A stretch of 64,000 nt of DNA from Ligustrum vulgare (Eukaryota; Streptophyta; Magnoliopsida; Lamiales; Oleaceae), in the NCBI GenBank assembly GCA_963555705.1, contig OY743172.1, positions 27,837,446 to 27,901,445 of the forward strand, given 5' to 3'. Under the pieces are notes generated by a model. The model was not told the origin of the DNA, did no database searches, and was given only the letters and a program-made list of their open reading frames with translations. How positions within the stretch are numbered: position 1 is the first letter of the stretch; every line of letters begins with the position of its first letter. The position numbers and the translations under genes were made by a program. Of the stretch, positions 33,765 to 45,552 are shown piece by piece.

Positions 33765-35125
33765 TCTATATATCTATATATTAGGATAATCGTCACCATT
33801 TTACGCACACTTTCCCGCCTAAAATTCTTTCTAAATAAGGAAAATTTTGCAAAAAAAAAAAAAAGTATTAAATGTAATTAATAAAATTTGGTATTAAATA
33901 AAAGCTGTTATGAAATAAAAGTTAGTAATAAATGTGAATCGTTAATTTTATTTATATAAACACATCGTCTCTAAAATCACATCAAATATTAAGTGTAAGG
34001 ATATGTTTGATTGCCTTAGTTTTGCCTACAAAATGTCACATCATAAAAAATATTTTCCACATTTTGTGTTTGTTTGATGTTTAATTGAAAATTTTGACTT
34101 AGAAAATATTTTCAATGGTACAATCAATTGAAGCATACTTTAGCTATTTGTCTTGAAAATATTCTCTTACTTATTTGGTGAGAAAACATTTTCCACTTTA
34201 TAAACAAACACAGCTTAAAAGTTTTATTTTGATAGATTTGATAAAATAAAAAAATGAAAATGAAATCGATATTTTTGCAGATGGTGATTTGGAATCTATA
34301 GCCGTTAATCCATTATATGCTACACTTATACTTAAAGATATATAGACTTATCTTCCCAAAAGCTTTTGAGATATGTTTATTACTTTTTATATATTGTTGT
34401 AATTTTGTAAATAGTTTTTTTTTATAAATTCCAATTAATTGAGATTATATTTAGTTTAATTGTTAATTAATTTAGTTAAATAGAGATCAAAGAAAGTATT
34501 AGAGACTTTAAAAAGACACTGACGACAGATAACATATATAACTATTTCACAAATTAAAATGCTAAATATTTTGACTATATGATCTTTACGTGCTTATACC
34601 TAAATATATTTTTACTTACAAGTATGAAAAGTAATTGATAATAAATGTCATTTACCACATCTGATCCAAGACTTCCTTTCAAATTTAATTGAAGATAATT
34701 TCCTCTAATTTTCTCATATGCAATGAAAGTCAATAGAAGTCAAGGTCAATCGCTTTCTAATTTTGGTTTTTTTTTTTTTAAGAAACTAATTTTCAACCAC
34801 GGTCAACTATACGTTGTTGTTTCAAGAGTTATAAATCGCAAGTGTTTAGAAATTTTGATCCGCGACAAGGATGACAATCAAAGTAACTCAACGACAAACG
34901 TTGTATTCAAGAAAGTATTCCATAATTTGTAATCGCGTATTTATTTTACTTTCCATTTTTTTTAAATTTCTAAAAAAATAACATTCAGTTTCTCCGTGAA
35001 ATCTTTTTAAACATCTACATATTTTTCCTCCAATATGAACATAAATATAGTCCTACTTATAAAATATTAACATTATTATTGCAAAAAATAAAAAAAACTG
35101 TGCATCGCACGAGTGAAATACTAGT
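33765..35125 (+). mobile_element. Helitron, truncated, inserted in LINE RT
   Basis: 5' end TCTATATATCTATATATTAG; 3' end a short hairpin GTGC-ATC-GCAC (35100-35110), ten bases, then CTAGT (35121-35125). Host base before is A and after is T, the Helitron target rule, with no duplication. The LINE RT resumes after 35125 in the matching reading phase (after one lost base near the junction). These signs agree fully with a plant Helitron of 1.36 kb. It keeps a helicase tail near its 3' end but no Rep domain. Confidence 0.88.
34723..34932 (+). pseudogene. Helitron Pif1-type helicase C-terminal remnant
   Basis: 69-codon frame with INKSQGQSL-like sequence (VNRSQGQSLSNFG), HGQLYVVVSRV and a final NVVFKKVF. 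These are the last motifs (V and VI region) of the Pif1-like helicase found in autonomous Helitrons. Everything N-terminal is lost. It ends about 190 bases from the Helitron 3' end, the usual position. Confidence 0.82.
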
Positions 35126-35302
35126 TCTCTTTTAACTTCAATGGAGAAACTCATGATTTTGTTACTCAAGGTAGGGGCTGCGGCAAGGATGCCTTCTCAC
35201 CATATTTATTCATCCTCTGTGTAGAAACTCTCTCTGGTCTGATTAAACTTGAAGAGGCAAATGGTAATTTAGTTGGGATGCAGTTTTCACGATGAGGAAG
35301 TC
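35126..35302 (+). pseudogene. LINE ORF2 RT, middle piece
   Basis: Resumes RT with FNFNGETHDFVTQGRGCGKDAFSPYLFILCVETLSGLI, the segment normally reading QGDPLSPYLF in L1 RT. It runs to GMQFSR before the 5.0 kb LTR-like block. Confidence 0.85.
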
Positions 35303-38300
35303 TGTCACAACCCCAAAATTCAGGCTATTTTTTTTTCAAATCTGCTGATGGCTACTTGAAGCCTCTATTTGAATTGAGAACATAGCTGCAGACGGCTATT
35401 AGTAGCGTGTTTTCTGAAACAGTGCAGATTTAATACATTTTCCAAAAACTCTTTTTAAACTTGTTTAGAACCATTTTAATTGTTCTAAACAATGAGTTTA
35501 CCTTGTTAAACATTTTAGGATAATCATCCTTATGTTGAATTTAATATTTTAATAACAACCGAGTCAAAACATTTTTAAAATGCCATAAGAATGATAATTA
35601 AACATCATGCAGAACTTTAAAATATAAGGTCCATTTATTGATAAAAATCTACTTATACATTTCAAAATCAAGCCTCAATTAAAATTTAAACTTTTAAATA
35701 CTAAAAGAATAAGAATTTCATTCCAAATTAGTTTTGATTACAAAAGGGCTTAATCTTTTCTCTCTTTTGGTTACTAATAACTACTCTTCATTCTCAGACG
35801 CATTCTCCATGGGGAATTCAAACACCCATTAAATAAATGCTCAATTGCCTATAAAAAGAGATATGAAACAACTATGAACAACATGATTCAGTGAATAAAA
35901 CTTGATAAATGTAATAAAAGGTTAATTTCAATATAAAGCGTATGAGACTATAAAACCTTCTTTCATTCTAAATCTTTTCTCGTCAAACCTTAACTTAAAC
36001 ATAATTCATACACTTTATCTCTTAACTTTAACATTATATTTCATGTAAGTGAATGAAATCACAATCATATTAACATATCATTTCATAATCAACTCATATC
36101 ACATTCACAACCTTTAGTTCCATATTACTACATTCAAATAAACAATATCATATTTATGGAATGACAGTAAAGCATAGTGTGATATTTATAAACAATATGA
36201 AACTCATTTTTTTCAATCTTTTCTTTCTTTCTTCTTTCTTTCGTCCTTTCATTCTTTCTTTGAAAAATGACATGAATAAGAAATACAATATTTTTCTTTT
36301 CAAAAGATCTCTTTTCTTTTCTCTTTAGGGGCCCTTCCCATATTAGGGTCATACACCGCGTGCAAAAGTGCTTTCTATAGCACAATTTCACAATAGTGTT
36401 CTTTACACTCACGAGTTTGCTAACTCGATTCTTCTTCTATTCTAGAGCACTTGGCTCATGAGCATGCTAGCTTGAATGGGACTTACTCCCATAACAGACA
36501 CCCATACTTTCGACTTAGCGTCTACGACAAATAGACGCCCATACACCCTAAATATAACCAAGACCAAAAGTCATGTTGCCTATTTTAAATAAATCTTTCT
36601 TTCTTCTAAGGGCATCTAATAGCTCATGATCTCAAATAGGGACTTTTTCCCTAGGTCTACAACCTAAATAGGGATTCTTTAAAGTTTCAAAATCATTTCT
36701 TGAAAATATCATTTGAAAAATCTTATACATCATCAATTCTTCACATTTTGAAAACACATAATTTGCTCATTTATGTGAAATGATCATGCATGCTTGTGAT
36801 GATGAGATGAAATGTTATTCATCAAATATCATAAGAAAGACTTTACATAATAATATTCAATCACATATTGTAACATAATATATTATCCTTAGCTTAACAC
36901 ATAAAGGATCAAGGTCAAGTCTTTCACTATAGAATAAAGTTTCCTATGTTTAATACATAGAATCTCAACCTTTGAGTTACATCCTAGAAGCTAAATTTAA
37001 TCCTTAGCTTCATCAAAATCTTGATTCTAATTTATAGGTGACCACAACTTAAGAAAGTAACCCAAGTAGATTCTTACATCACTAACGCCACATCTTATTA
37101 CTTTCCATTATGTGTAATAACATAAAATAAAATCTAAACCTATAACCCAATTGTTTCCATAAGTTTGATATCATAAAGTCTCCAAAAATCCGATTCTAAA
37201 CATCTTTATGGTCATAATTAAACCAATTCAATCCTAGCAAAATTTTACATAATGTATATCACATTTTATCATCTTAACATACTTTCATATTCTTATCTCC
37301 ATAACTATTATCTTCAAATCTGAAATTCTTATACATACAACCTCAAAAAATATGTTTAGACCATAAAGTATCAACATCATATGTCTAAAACCTCAAAAAT
37401 TAAATTCATACTTAAACATAATTGTCTCCAAATCTGAATTTACATATATGCAACCTCAAAAGCATGTTTAATCCATAAGATATCAACATCGTATATTCAA
37501 AGTCTCAAAATTCGATTCATACCTTAAGAATAAACATCTTCAAATCAGAATTTTACACTTTATAAGCATGGATATAAATCATGGAACTTCATCACTAAAT
37601 GTCCATAACTTCAATTCTTTCTTATAAAAACATACTAACTTAAAATAAGATTTCATATGCCATTATACTTGACATAAAGACTTAAATTCTAAGATCCTTT
37701 AGACAAAATCAGCAACTTAAAACTTCATGCTAATCCTCATCTTTGCATATTCACATTCTTTTAGTTAAACATCTAACTTATATATATAATTCCATAAGGA
37801 GTTTCTAAGGCATACTTCATTTACACATTTCATCAAACACCTAGAAAGCACTTGCAATTCTAACCTTAGTCTTGGCATAATATTTATTCAATCATTATAC
37901 ATCATCACAACCAACCAAAAATGACATAAACTATCTCAAGAGTTCACCATCAAGCCTAAATCAACATCTCAACTTAAAATCAGTTTTAAGGTATGAATAA
38001 CTCTAATTTAAAGTGGTATTTTAGGCTCATCTATCATAGGGACAGCAACTTAGTTTCAACCAAACTTTGAAATAAGTCTTTAAAACATATTTTCTTTACT
38101 CATAACTTTCACATAATGCCATCAACATTAAAATTAAATATCCCCATTCAAAAATCAAATTTATAGCATCAATAACTCCCATATGCACATGTAATTACCT
38201 TCATTTTAAGTTTCAAAATCAGCACTTAAGTTTTTTGTCAATTTCAACTTCTAATGCTTCTTAACCTTCATCCAAACATTTCTCCACTTATAATCATATT

Positions 38301-40305
38301 CAAAATATATCTAATTATTGTTATCATCCTTAAAATATATTTCCTAACAACTAAAATATAGCACAATAGCAACATAACTCTACAAAGTCATTGTTGTTTC
38401 ACTCAAACATTTTCATAAGAACAAGATCTATAACCTTAATAATCTTTAGTCTTTAAATCAATTTAAAGCTGCACTTTTATACATGAAGCCCATAAACAAG
38501 CTTAAGACATAAGAGAGAACGTGATTTAGTGTACAAAATTATTTTAAATTATAGTTTAATATTTCTATATGAAAATTAAATCTCAAATCTTAGTAAATTC
38601 ACTCAAGGTGACAATTTAAGGGCATTTAAAAATAAAAACAGCAACTTAATTAATTCTCCCTTTAAATATGAATTCTAATAAATGTAGCTTCACACCCAAA
38701 CTTAAATCATGAAATAGAATACCCTTAATCCCAATTCAACATCCCCACTTAAAAATTGGATTTAAGGTATGAATAACTCTAATTTGGAGTGGTGATTTAC
38801 GCTCTTCTATCATAAAAATAGCAACTTCATTTTTTCACAGATTTTGAAATAAGTCATTAAAACATATTTCCTTCACTCATGCCTTTCATCAAACATTTAG
38901 AAGGTGATTTTAGATTTTAACATAAATATTGGTGTATGAGTTATCAATTCAACACCCATTTATAAGAAATACATCAAATAGTAAAATCATGTAAAAATCT
39001 TCTACATCATATGAGAAACTAACTCAATTAAAATATAAACCAAGTTTTACTCACCTTCTAACTCATAAATGATGATTTGAGCCTTTACCCCTACAATTAA
39101 TTAACCAAGTGTTAGTGTAACTTCAATATACTAAAAATCTTACTTCTTAATCTAAAAATTACCAAGAAAATCAACCCAAAATTGAGAATTTCGTGATTTT
39201 GAAGAATCTATCCAGAACCGAAAATGCTACCAGTGACTTTCGTTTTGCTTGAGTCGATACTACTAGTATACTCGGTACAGCAGAATTTCATTTCTTCCAT
39301 TTTCACCTTTGATTTCTCTCCTTTTCCTCTCACTTTTTGGTCTCTCACTCTCTTATCCCTGGTTCCATCGACTTTGAAGAACAAATGGGGCTTGAAATCA
39401 TTTTTAATAGATGCATATATGATGGGTTTGCAAAACAGTCCCATACTTTCAAGTTTGCACAAGTTGACCCTTATGTAATTGAAAATTAAGTCCTAAAATC
39501 TTTCTTCCTATCATCCAAACCCTATAAATTTTGATGAATAATTACTCCTAACCAAAAATAAGTTCATATGCCAAACACACCCTTAAGGTATGATGGCAAG
39601 TGTCATCTCTTATATTATTTTAATACTAAAAATTTTAATTTTCCCTTTTCAAAATATCACCTTCGGGTCAATATTTGAAGGTCAAGACAAGTTCCATTTT
39701 GGTCAATCTTTATACCGTTGTAAAGTTCATACTTCAAGCTTCGCAACGGTTATTCATGCAAAGAAATCGAATCATTACACCGCTCGTACCATTTGTCTAA
39801 AAATGGCTGCTCGACTGAATTTCCATTCTTAGCCAAATTTCTTGATTTTTTAGCACTTTTACCATTTCAAGTATGCAACTTCAACTTGATATTTGAAGCA
39901 CTTCTCGACCTTAATTGTGATCAAACTTGATACCAATACTTAAATATCATCATAAATTATAAAATGGTATAACTTGCAATGGCCAAAGATCATTATATAA
40001 TCCACAAAATGATCTCAAATTCGTGTTCATCACAATGGCAAAACTGTAATTAATAGGACTTTCTAAAATTTCCAGCTTAGTCCTCAACTATGAAGTTCCA
40101 TCCAATTGAGTTCAAACATCATGAACAGCTTTCTTTTATTCCAGTTTAGTCTCCAAAGTTACCAATAACGTCAATTTCTCCCATTTTCTTATAAATTCTA
40201 TATTATCTCGTTGTAAAACACGTAAAATTGTCTCTTCTCTAAGAAAAACTTGATTCTAACTTTCTAAATAAATTATTTAGGGTACGAAATCTTCGGGTTG
40301 TTACA
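35303..40305. mobile_element. 5.0 kb block with LTR ends, probable solo LTR of a gypsy-type element
   Basis: Begins TGTCACAACCCCAAAATT and ends AATCTTCGGGTTGTTACA; such TGT.ACAACCC...GGGTTGTTACA ends are typical of long plant gypsy LTRs. Flanks AAGTC (35298-35302) and AAGTT (40306-40310) form a 5 bp duplication with one mismatch. The interior has no retroelement coding domain and is AT-rich. It carries internal repeats (about 112 bp units at 37311-37559; a 125 bp block at 37981 repeated at 38758). LINE RT continues on both sides. I infer a solo LTR; it is unusually long. Confidence 0.68.
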
Positions 40306-40501
40306 AAGTTAGCCACTTATTCTTTGCAGACGACTCGATTGAGTTTACTAGGGATAAGGTGCATGACTGTAAAACCATCCTCAACATTTTGGACATCTAT
40401 GAAAGGGGATCATGTCAGAAGATCAATATGAGAAAATCTGGAATATACTTTAGTCCAAAAGTGGGTCAAGAGGGACGAGGTATTATTTTGACTACCTTAA
40501 A
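40306..40501 (+). pseudogene. LINE ORF2 RT, catalytic-box piece
   Basis: Resumes with VSHLFFADDSIEFTRDK, holding the RT catalytic box FADD, then ILDIYERGSCQKINMRKSGIYFSP, a conserved L1 segment. Ends abruptly at 40501 where an LTR-like TGTCACGCCCCC starts. Confidence 0.85.
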
Positions 40502-40546
40502 TGTCACGCCCCCATAATTTCCCATATATTTTTTTAAGCAGCATAC

Positions 40547-40678
40547 GTTTGAACTAGTTTCGCAGCTTAAGGTGGCTACTAGTATCATTTGTTTGAACTA
40601 GTTTCACAGCTTCAGGTGACTATTAATATTATTCGTTTGAACTAGTTTCAAAACTTTAGATGGCTACTAATACCATGT
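40547..40678. repeat. Three 44 bp tandem units
   Basis: Units start GTTTGAACTAGTTTC at 40547, 40591 and 40635, each exactly 44 bases, with a following CAGCTT.AGGTG.CTA-like core. They differ from each other by several bases. Confidence 0.85.
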
Positions 40679-41138
40679 CAGCAGAAATCAAATTCTCCTT
40701 TTCTTTTCTATTGTCAGATTTTTTAATCCCCTTTGTTTATAAAATGCATACAGAAAATCATTCAAGTATTTTAAGAAAATTCATAGGAAAATACATTACT
40801 TAAAGAGGAATATACCAACATTACATAGTACTAGAGTTTTTCTTCCACCTTATTACAACCTACTTAGGGTTTCCCTTATCTAGTGATGCTAGATACAAAA
40901 GCAAAGCATGTATCCTATTACATCTACGTTTCATCCCATTGGAAAAAGAATGGAATGATTTACATAATTAGCCATTTACCAAAAAGGTTTTCGACTTGTA
41001 CAAAACACCATTCTTTAGGATACTAGGGAAATCTAAAATACGAAATGTTTAATCCATTTATACTCCTCATAAGATGAATAGTAAAGTCCCTTTTGGCTCC
41101 AAAGAAAGCGCATCATAAATGTGAATGAGAGAATGCCT

Positions 41139-41325
41139 CCTTACAATAATGGGCCCAAAACTCAATTAATCGAGCCCCCGATTGCAAGGGGCGGTTCCTC
41201 ATCGAATCTCATTACTCCTGAATTTTCGAGACAATGAGTCCTTGCAATAGTGGGCCCAAAAATCAATTAATCGAGCCCCATATTGAAGGGGGAGTTCCTC
41301 ACCGAATATCATTGACTTCTTGACA
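41139..41325. repeat. Two-copy 100 bp direct repeat
   Basis: Both copies (from about 41139 and 41239) run through TGGGCCCAAAA.TCAATTAATCGAGCCCC, then GGTTCCTC or AGTTCCTC and CGAAT.TCATT. A third, inverted copy lies at 50371-50459. Confidence 0.75.
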
Positions 41326-41389
41326 CTTGAACTTTTCAATTCTCGAGTCAATGACTGGTCCGATTTTATGGACACTTGTAATAATATTA

Positions 41390-41580
41390 TGCGTGTGTTT
41401 GATTTTGGTTAAAATGAGTTTTTGAAAATGAATAGTGATTTTTTGGAGAATTGATGATTGAAATTTTGTTGAAGAATCAAATATTGTGGGCTTAACTTTT
41501 AATTGATGGTTGAGATTGAGTAATGTAGAAAAATCAGAAAACTTTAATGTAAACCAAACAAGGGCTATACATGTCTCGTT
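41390..41580. mobile_element. MITE-like repeat, copy 2 (inverted relative to 21238-21425)
   Basis: Matches the complement of the copy at 21238-21425 along its length, including AATGAATAGTGATTTTTTGGAGAA and TGATGGTTGAGATTGA. Followed by an A tract at 41593-41611. Confidence 0.6.
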
Positions 41581-41639
41581 TGAATTACGAATTAAAAAAA
41601 AAAAAAAAAAAACCAATTTCATAAATAAACATTACTTTA

Positions 41640-42474
41640 TTCCCATCTGGTAATGGATGAATAGCACTTTAAATTAAGACAACATTGAGTTACATTTAAA
41701 GTTGGATCATTAAGTAAAAACTCCAAAGAAAGTCGAGTTATTATTGTTGTTATTTACCCATTAATGATGTGGCATGCCATGTGGCATATCTAACGCTACT
41801 TCTCACCACTTGAAAGTTTTTGAGCCACGTAGGCGATTCCTCCAAGGTGGATATCGAAAATGAATAAGGTGATAGATGAGTAAAACGTTTAGAAGTTGAG
41901 AGACAATTGAGTTACGTTTTAAAGCAGGATCATTATGTAGAAACTCCAAGGAAAGTTGAGATACAATTGATGTTATTTACCCTTTGTACTTCAAACATGT
42001 GCTGGTGTTTACCTATGATTGACTCTAATTTCATTATTTTGATCATAATAAACAAGATACTTATGGTTCTAACAAGTTTGCTTTAAGTATTTCTTCTATA
42101 TTCTTCAAAAGTATTCATATGCACAAATCGTCATCATTTGAAGATGGTGTGATCAAAAGAGACGCGAAGAGAAAGATCAAGAACGTGAAGATTGTATTTT
42201 TAGAGTTTCGAATAATCTTCAAAGTATATGTAAATGTATCAACTCGTCAATATTTAACAAATGCATCAGCTCAAATATTTTACATCAATCATCACTTGCA
42301 TTTTTTTTTTCAAGATATGAAATGGACTTGAGCAAAAAAAATACATGTTGGCATGAGCAAAATCCTCCAAATTTTGGAGATTCCGACCTACCAAAATTAA
42401 CTCGTTGACGGGAAGTTGATCAATCGAAATTTATTTCGGTCAACTAAAAGTTCAACGCTCCAATACTTTCAACC
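41640..42474. other. Intergenic with a direct repeat; no gene
   Basis: A 65 bp block (GGATCATTAAGTAAAAACTCC and onward to TTATTTACCC) at 41693-41758 recurs at 41921-41985 with a few changes. From about 42346 (TGTTGGCATGAGCAAAATCC) the sequence looks like LTR DNA into which the gypsy-type element inserted. No gene recognised. Confidence 0.4.
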
Positions 42475-42479
42475 GTCAC

Positions 42480-43206
42480 TGATGCGAACCCCTTCGGTAT
42501 ATTGACCGAAAATTTCCACAGCAATTTAATACAAAACCCAAGAAAGCTAAAGTAGTAAAATAAAGGATAAACACCTTAACCCAAGTTTAAATCTAACTCA
42601 AAATTCAAGGATTAAACTAACCCTAGCCCAATGGGTATTAACCAAACAAATTCCAAGGTGGCGGAAAATAAACAACAACACAAGAATAATAATAATACTC
42701 AAGCAAAGTTGATTAACTTCCAAGAATAATACAAGAACAAGGAGGTTTAACCTTACCTCAAAAGGAGTCTCTCTAGACTAAGCTTTCAAGAGCATTATAA
42801 TGAACCACCAAGTTATATTACAAATGAAAAATAATGTGTATATAATGTACAAAATGGGCAAAATGTGCAAATTATGAATTTGCAAGAAAAACCCTTTTTT
42901 TTTGTAAAACAGAGTGTTTTGATCGACCGAAATGGGACTTTCGGTCGACCATCACTCAGCCGAACGCGACTGAGGCTGAATCAAAAAAATTTCTCTGGAG
43001 AAGATCGGTCGACCGGAAGAAAGTTCGGTCGACCGAACTTGGCTGAAACTCCAAGCTTCTCATTTTTTTCTCTAACTTGAGTCTTGGCTTCTTTTCTTGA
43101 TTTATTCACATTGTTTAGCCTCGAATCTTGAACATCTTCAACTTCGGATCTCGTCATGGGTCCCACGAGCACGTGCATCGAGGTTTGACTTTCTCGGTTC
43201 TCATCA
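42480..43206 (-). repeat. Gypsy-type 3' LTR
   Basis: Bounded outside by GTCAC and inside by the polypurine tract. Contains several copies of the palindromic core TCGGTCGACCGA or variants (near 42920-42945 and 43003-43040). Confidence 0.9.
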
Positions 43207-43219
43207 TCCCCTCCCTCTT
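43207..43219 (-). other. Gypsy-type polypurine tract
   Basis: TCCCCTCCCTCTT on plus, i.e. AAGAGGGAGGGGA on the element strand, directly before the 3' LTR. A second, weaker copy of LTR end plus purine tract lies at about 43327-43375. Confidence 0.75.
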
Positions 43220-43346
43220 GGAAAGGATTCGACCTCGAATCTGGCTTGATTGCACTAGTTTGAGATTCCTTGACCTTTGATCTTGAAACATTGCGGACCA
43301 CAGGTTCATGCGATGAAGTTGGACCTTCGCGATTCTCATCATCTCC

Positions 43347-44048
43347 TCAATCTTGAAAGAGATTCGACCACGAATCGACACCTACAATAAAGAAAATTGA
43401 AAATTTAGACACAATAAATGTAATTGAGATTTCATACTCGCCGTGCAAAATCAATTTGTAGGCTTTGCCAAGTAATTGAGAGGTGCCAACATCGCAGGGT
43501 AGCATTTTGGATTTTATTCGATCGGGAACCCGTTCTCCCCTTGAAAGGAACCATATCCAACCACCCGGATCAAATACGAATCGCCTCATACCATTGTTGG
43601 TGTTCGAATTGTAGTGCTCATCCTCCCTCTCAATTTGAGACCTGTTCCACTCATGAGGTGACTTAACCTCTTCTTCACTTTTCTTCCCACCCAAGTTACC
43701 TCTTTCATCATTAAACAAACACATCAAGTTCAAAAGAGCTAACAAGTTAAATTCATGAAGAATTTCAAAAGGAGAAAATGCAGTAGTAGAATGAACACTT
43801 TGATTATAAGCAAATCCAACAAAAGATTGACCTTGCTTCCCACTCTTTAGGCCAATCATAAGGTTAGTGCAAAGGAATTGTGTTAAAACTTTATTAACCA
43901 TCTTGGTTTGGAACGTGGTTCGGTAAGAAGAAATGGTTAAAACTAGAAATTTGGTTCTAAACCTCCTCCACAAATCCCCCAAAATGTGATTAATAAAATG
44001 TGCAATTATACTCAACAACATTCCCCTATGGATAACATGTAAATGCAC
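43347..44048 (-). pseudogene. Gypsy-type integrase C-terminal remnant
   Basis: Shows FAYNQSVHSTTAFSPFEI, a hallmark of plant gypsy integrase ends, and RVPDRIKSKMLPCDVGT.QLLGKAYKLILHGEYEIS, the domain after the core. The frame upstream fits poorly and is shifted. Chromodomain not seen. Confidence 0.8.
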
Positions 44049-44475
44049 TACCTCCTTTAAAGAGAAGAATTGTTACGTTGGTAGCATCACTGGATTCATG
44101 AAATGTAGCAAAATGTAGTATTCTAATAACCCTACCAACATTCACAAAATTAGCTTCATTCCCTTTCTTGGACCTAAGTAAACCCAATATAAAATTCATA
44201 GCATTAGTAATCCAAGGTTTACTCATGATGGGAAAATATGTATGGAATTCTTAAGGCAAAAACTTGAGTTTAGCCATTTTGAAAGTTCGGCATTTACTAC
44301 AAGTGTAAACATGTTCAACACCAATCTTCGAATTAGGCTCATAAAACTGTTCACATAATACCCCTAAAACCCCATTGATTTTAAATTGCCCCATCAAACA
44401 ACCATCATGTGTCTCTCCCATTAGCAATTCGCATATGGCACTTTTAAAAACAAACAAACTAATTTTCCAAGACAA
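44026..44475 (-). pseudogene. Gypsy-type integrase zinc-binding and core remnants
   Basis: The frame at 44251-44475 contains ETHDGCLMGQF, VLCEQFYEPNSK and HVYTCSKCRTFKMAKLK, the HHCC-type zinc-binding domain. The frame at 44026-44226 ends in ESSDATNVTILLFKGG, a piece of the core. The catalytic DDE triad is not intact. Confidence 0.72.
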
Positions 44476-44508
44476 ATAATCATCATGTTCATAGAATCTA
44501 GCAAAATC

Positions 44509-45537
44509 TCACCTACCACATGATTCATAGAAGTTAAACAATTTTGGGTTTTTAGCATGCATGCTCTTGACATGTTCAAGACAAGATAAGTTGGTTAAGG
44601 AGGTTAGAAGGAAAATCATTTCCAAGCCAAAATGTTTGGTTAGATATCCCTTATAGACTTCCCAAACTAGCAATTCCCCTATAAGACAAGTAGGCACATT
44701 GAGCTTGTTTTCACAAAATAGGAAGTCATGCTTGTTTTCGCAAAACAGGAAGCCACCATGCACATGAAGGCTATCAAGTATAACATTTTCACACTCCAAC
44801 AAAATATTTGCTAAGCTTCCATCGATGTCATACAATCCTCTAATGTATTCAAAACATAATAACCTTGCATTTAAAGAATTGTTAGGAGCATACCTCCTTG
44901 ATGTGACGTCGGTTATTTCATTTTGTTTACCTCTGTTGTACTTGTCGTTGCAGGAAAATGTTTTCAAGAATTTCGTCCATAAGGCATGCTTTTGGAGTTT
45001 TTTGTTGCTTTGATAAGTTGGCCTCACAATTTCCTGCAACAAAGAAATAATCAAACTAGGGAGGGAAGTGTTAGAATATTCAAGAGTAAAGAACATTTTG
45101 GGGTGATCTTTGCTCTCAATTTTCTTGGTGGCACTCTTCACACCCTCTCCTTTTTCTGAGGTAGGAACCTCAACCCTCGAATTTTCTCTTACCTCTCCTT
45201 TTTCTGGAGTCGTGGCTCCAATCCTCATCACCTCTCCTTTTTCTAGGGACGTGGCCCCAACTCTTTTACTTTCATTTTTGTTTTCTTTCTTCTTCTTCTC
45301 TTCTTCTTCATTTTCCTTTTCTTTCTTTTTCTCCTTTTCTTCCTCAAACTCCTTCTTGAGCTTCATTTGGTCTTTGTAGACTTCTTTCGGGCTCAAAGAT
45401 AGGATCACAACCCTTTTTCCATCCATTTGGAAGCTACACCGGTTCTTCCTTTTGTCATGTATCACACTCCTATCACTTTGCCAAGGTCTCCCCAAAATTA
45501 TGTGAGTAGTGTGCATGGCAACTACATCACATATCAT
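44509..45537 (-). pseudogene. Gypsy-type post-protease region fused to RNase H end
   Basis: 342-codon frame. The start (IILGRPWQSDRSVIHD, KRVVILSLSPKEVY) is the segment after protease in this group. A long Glu/Lys-rich low-complexity stretch follows, then KKLQKHALWTKFLKTFSCNDKYNRGKQNEITDVTSRR-type sequence, the end of RNase H. No RT YVDD-type box is found between them, so RT was deleted, yet the frame stays open across the join. Confidence 0.75.
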
Positions 45538-45552
45538 TTGGTCACAATAGGT

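Larger units (their letters stand above)
40502..41389. mobile_element. LTR-like fragment with internal tandem repeats
   Basis: Starts TGTCACGCCCCCATAATTTC at the point where the LINE stops, like the start of a plant gypsy LTR. It contains three 44 bp tandem units and a two-copy 100 bp repeat. No closing CA end or target duplication was found, so the element may be truncated. Confidence 0.4.

Noticed and set aside
35303..40305. CRISPR-like or satellite interpretation of repeats in the 5 kb block
   Set aside because: Repeats are few, long, imperfect and irregularly spaced in a plant nuclear context; they fit internal LTR duplication.
45110..45379. Plus-strand Ser/Phe-rich frame
   Set aside because: Antisense of the Glu/Lys-rich part of the gypsy-type element.
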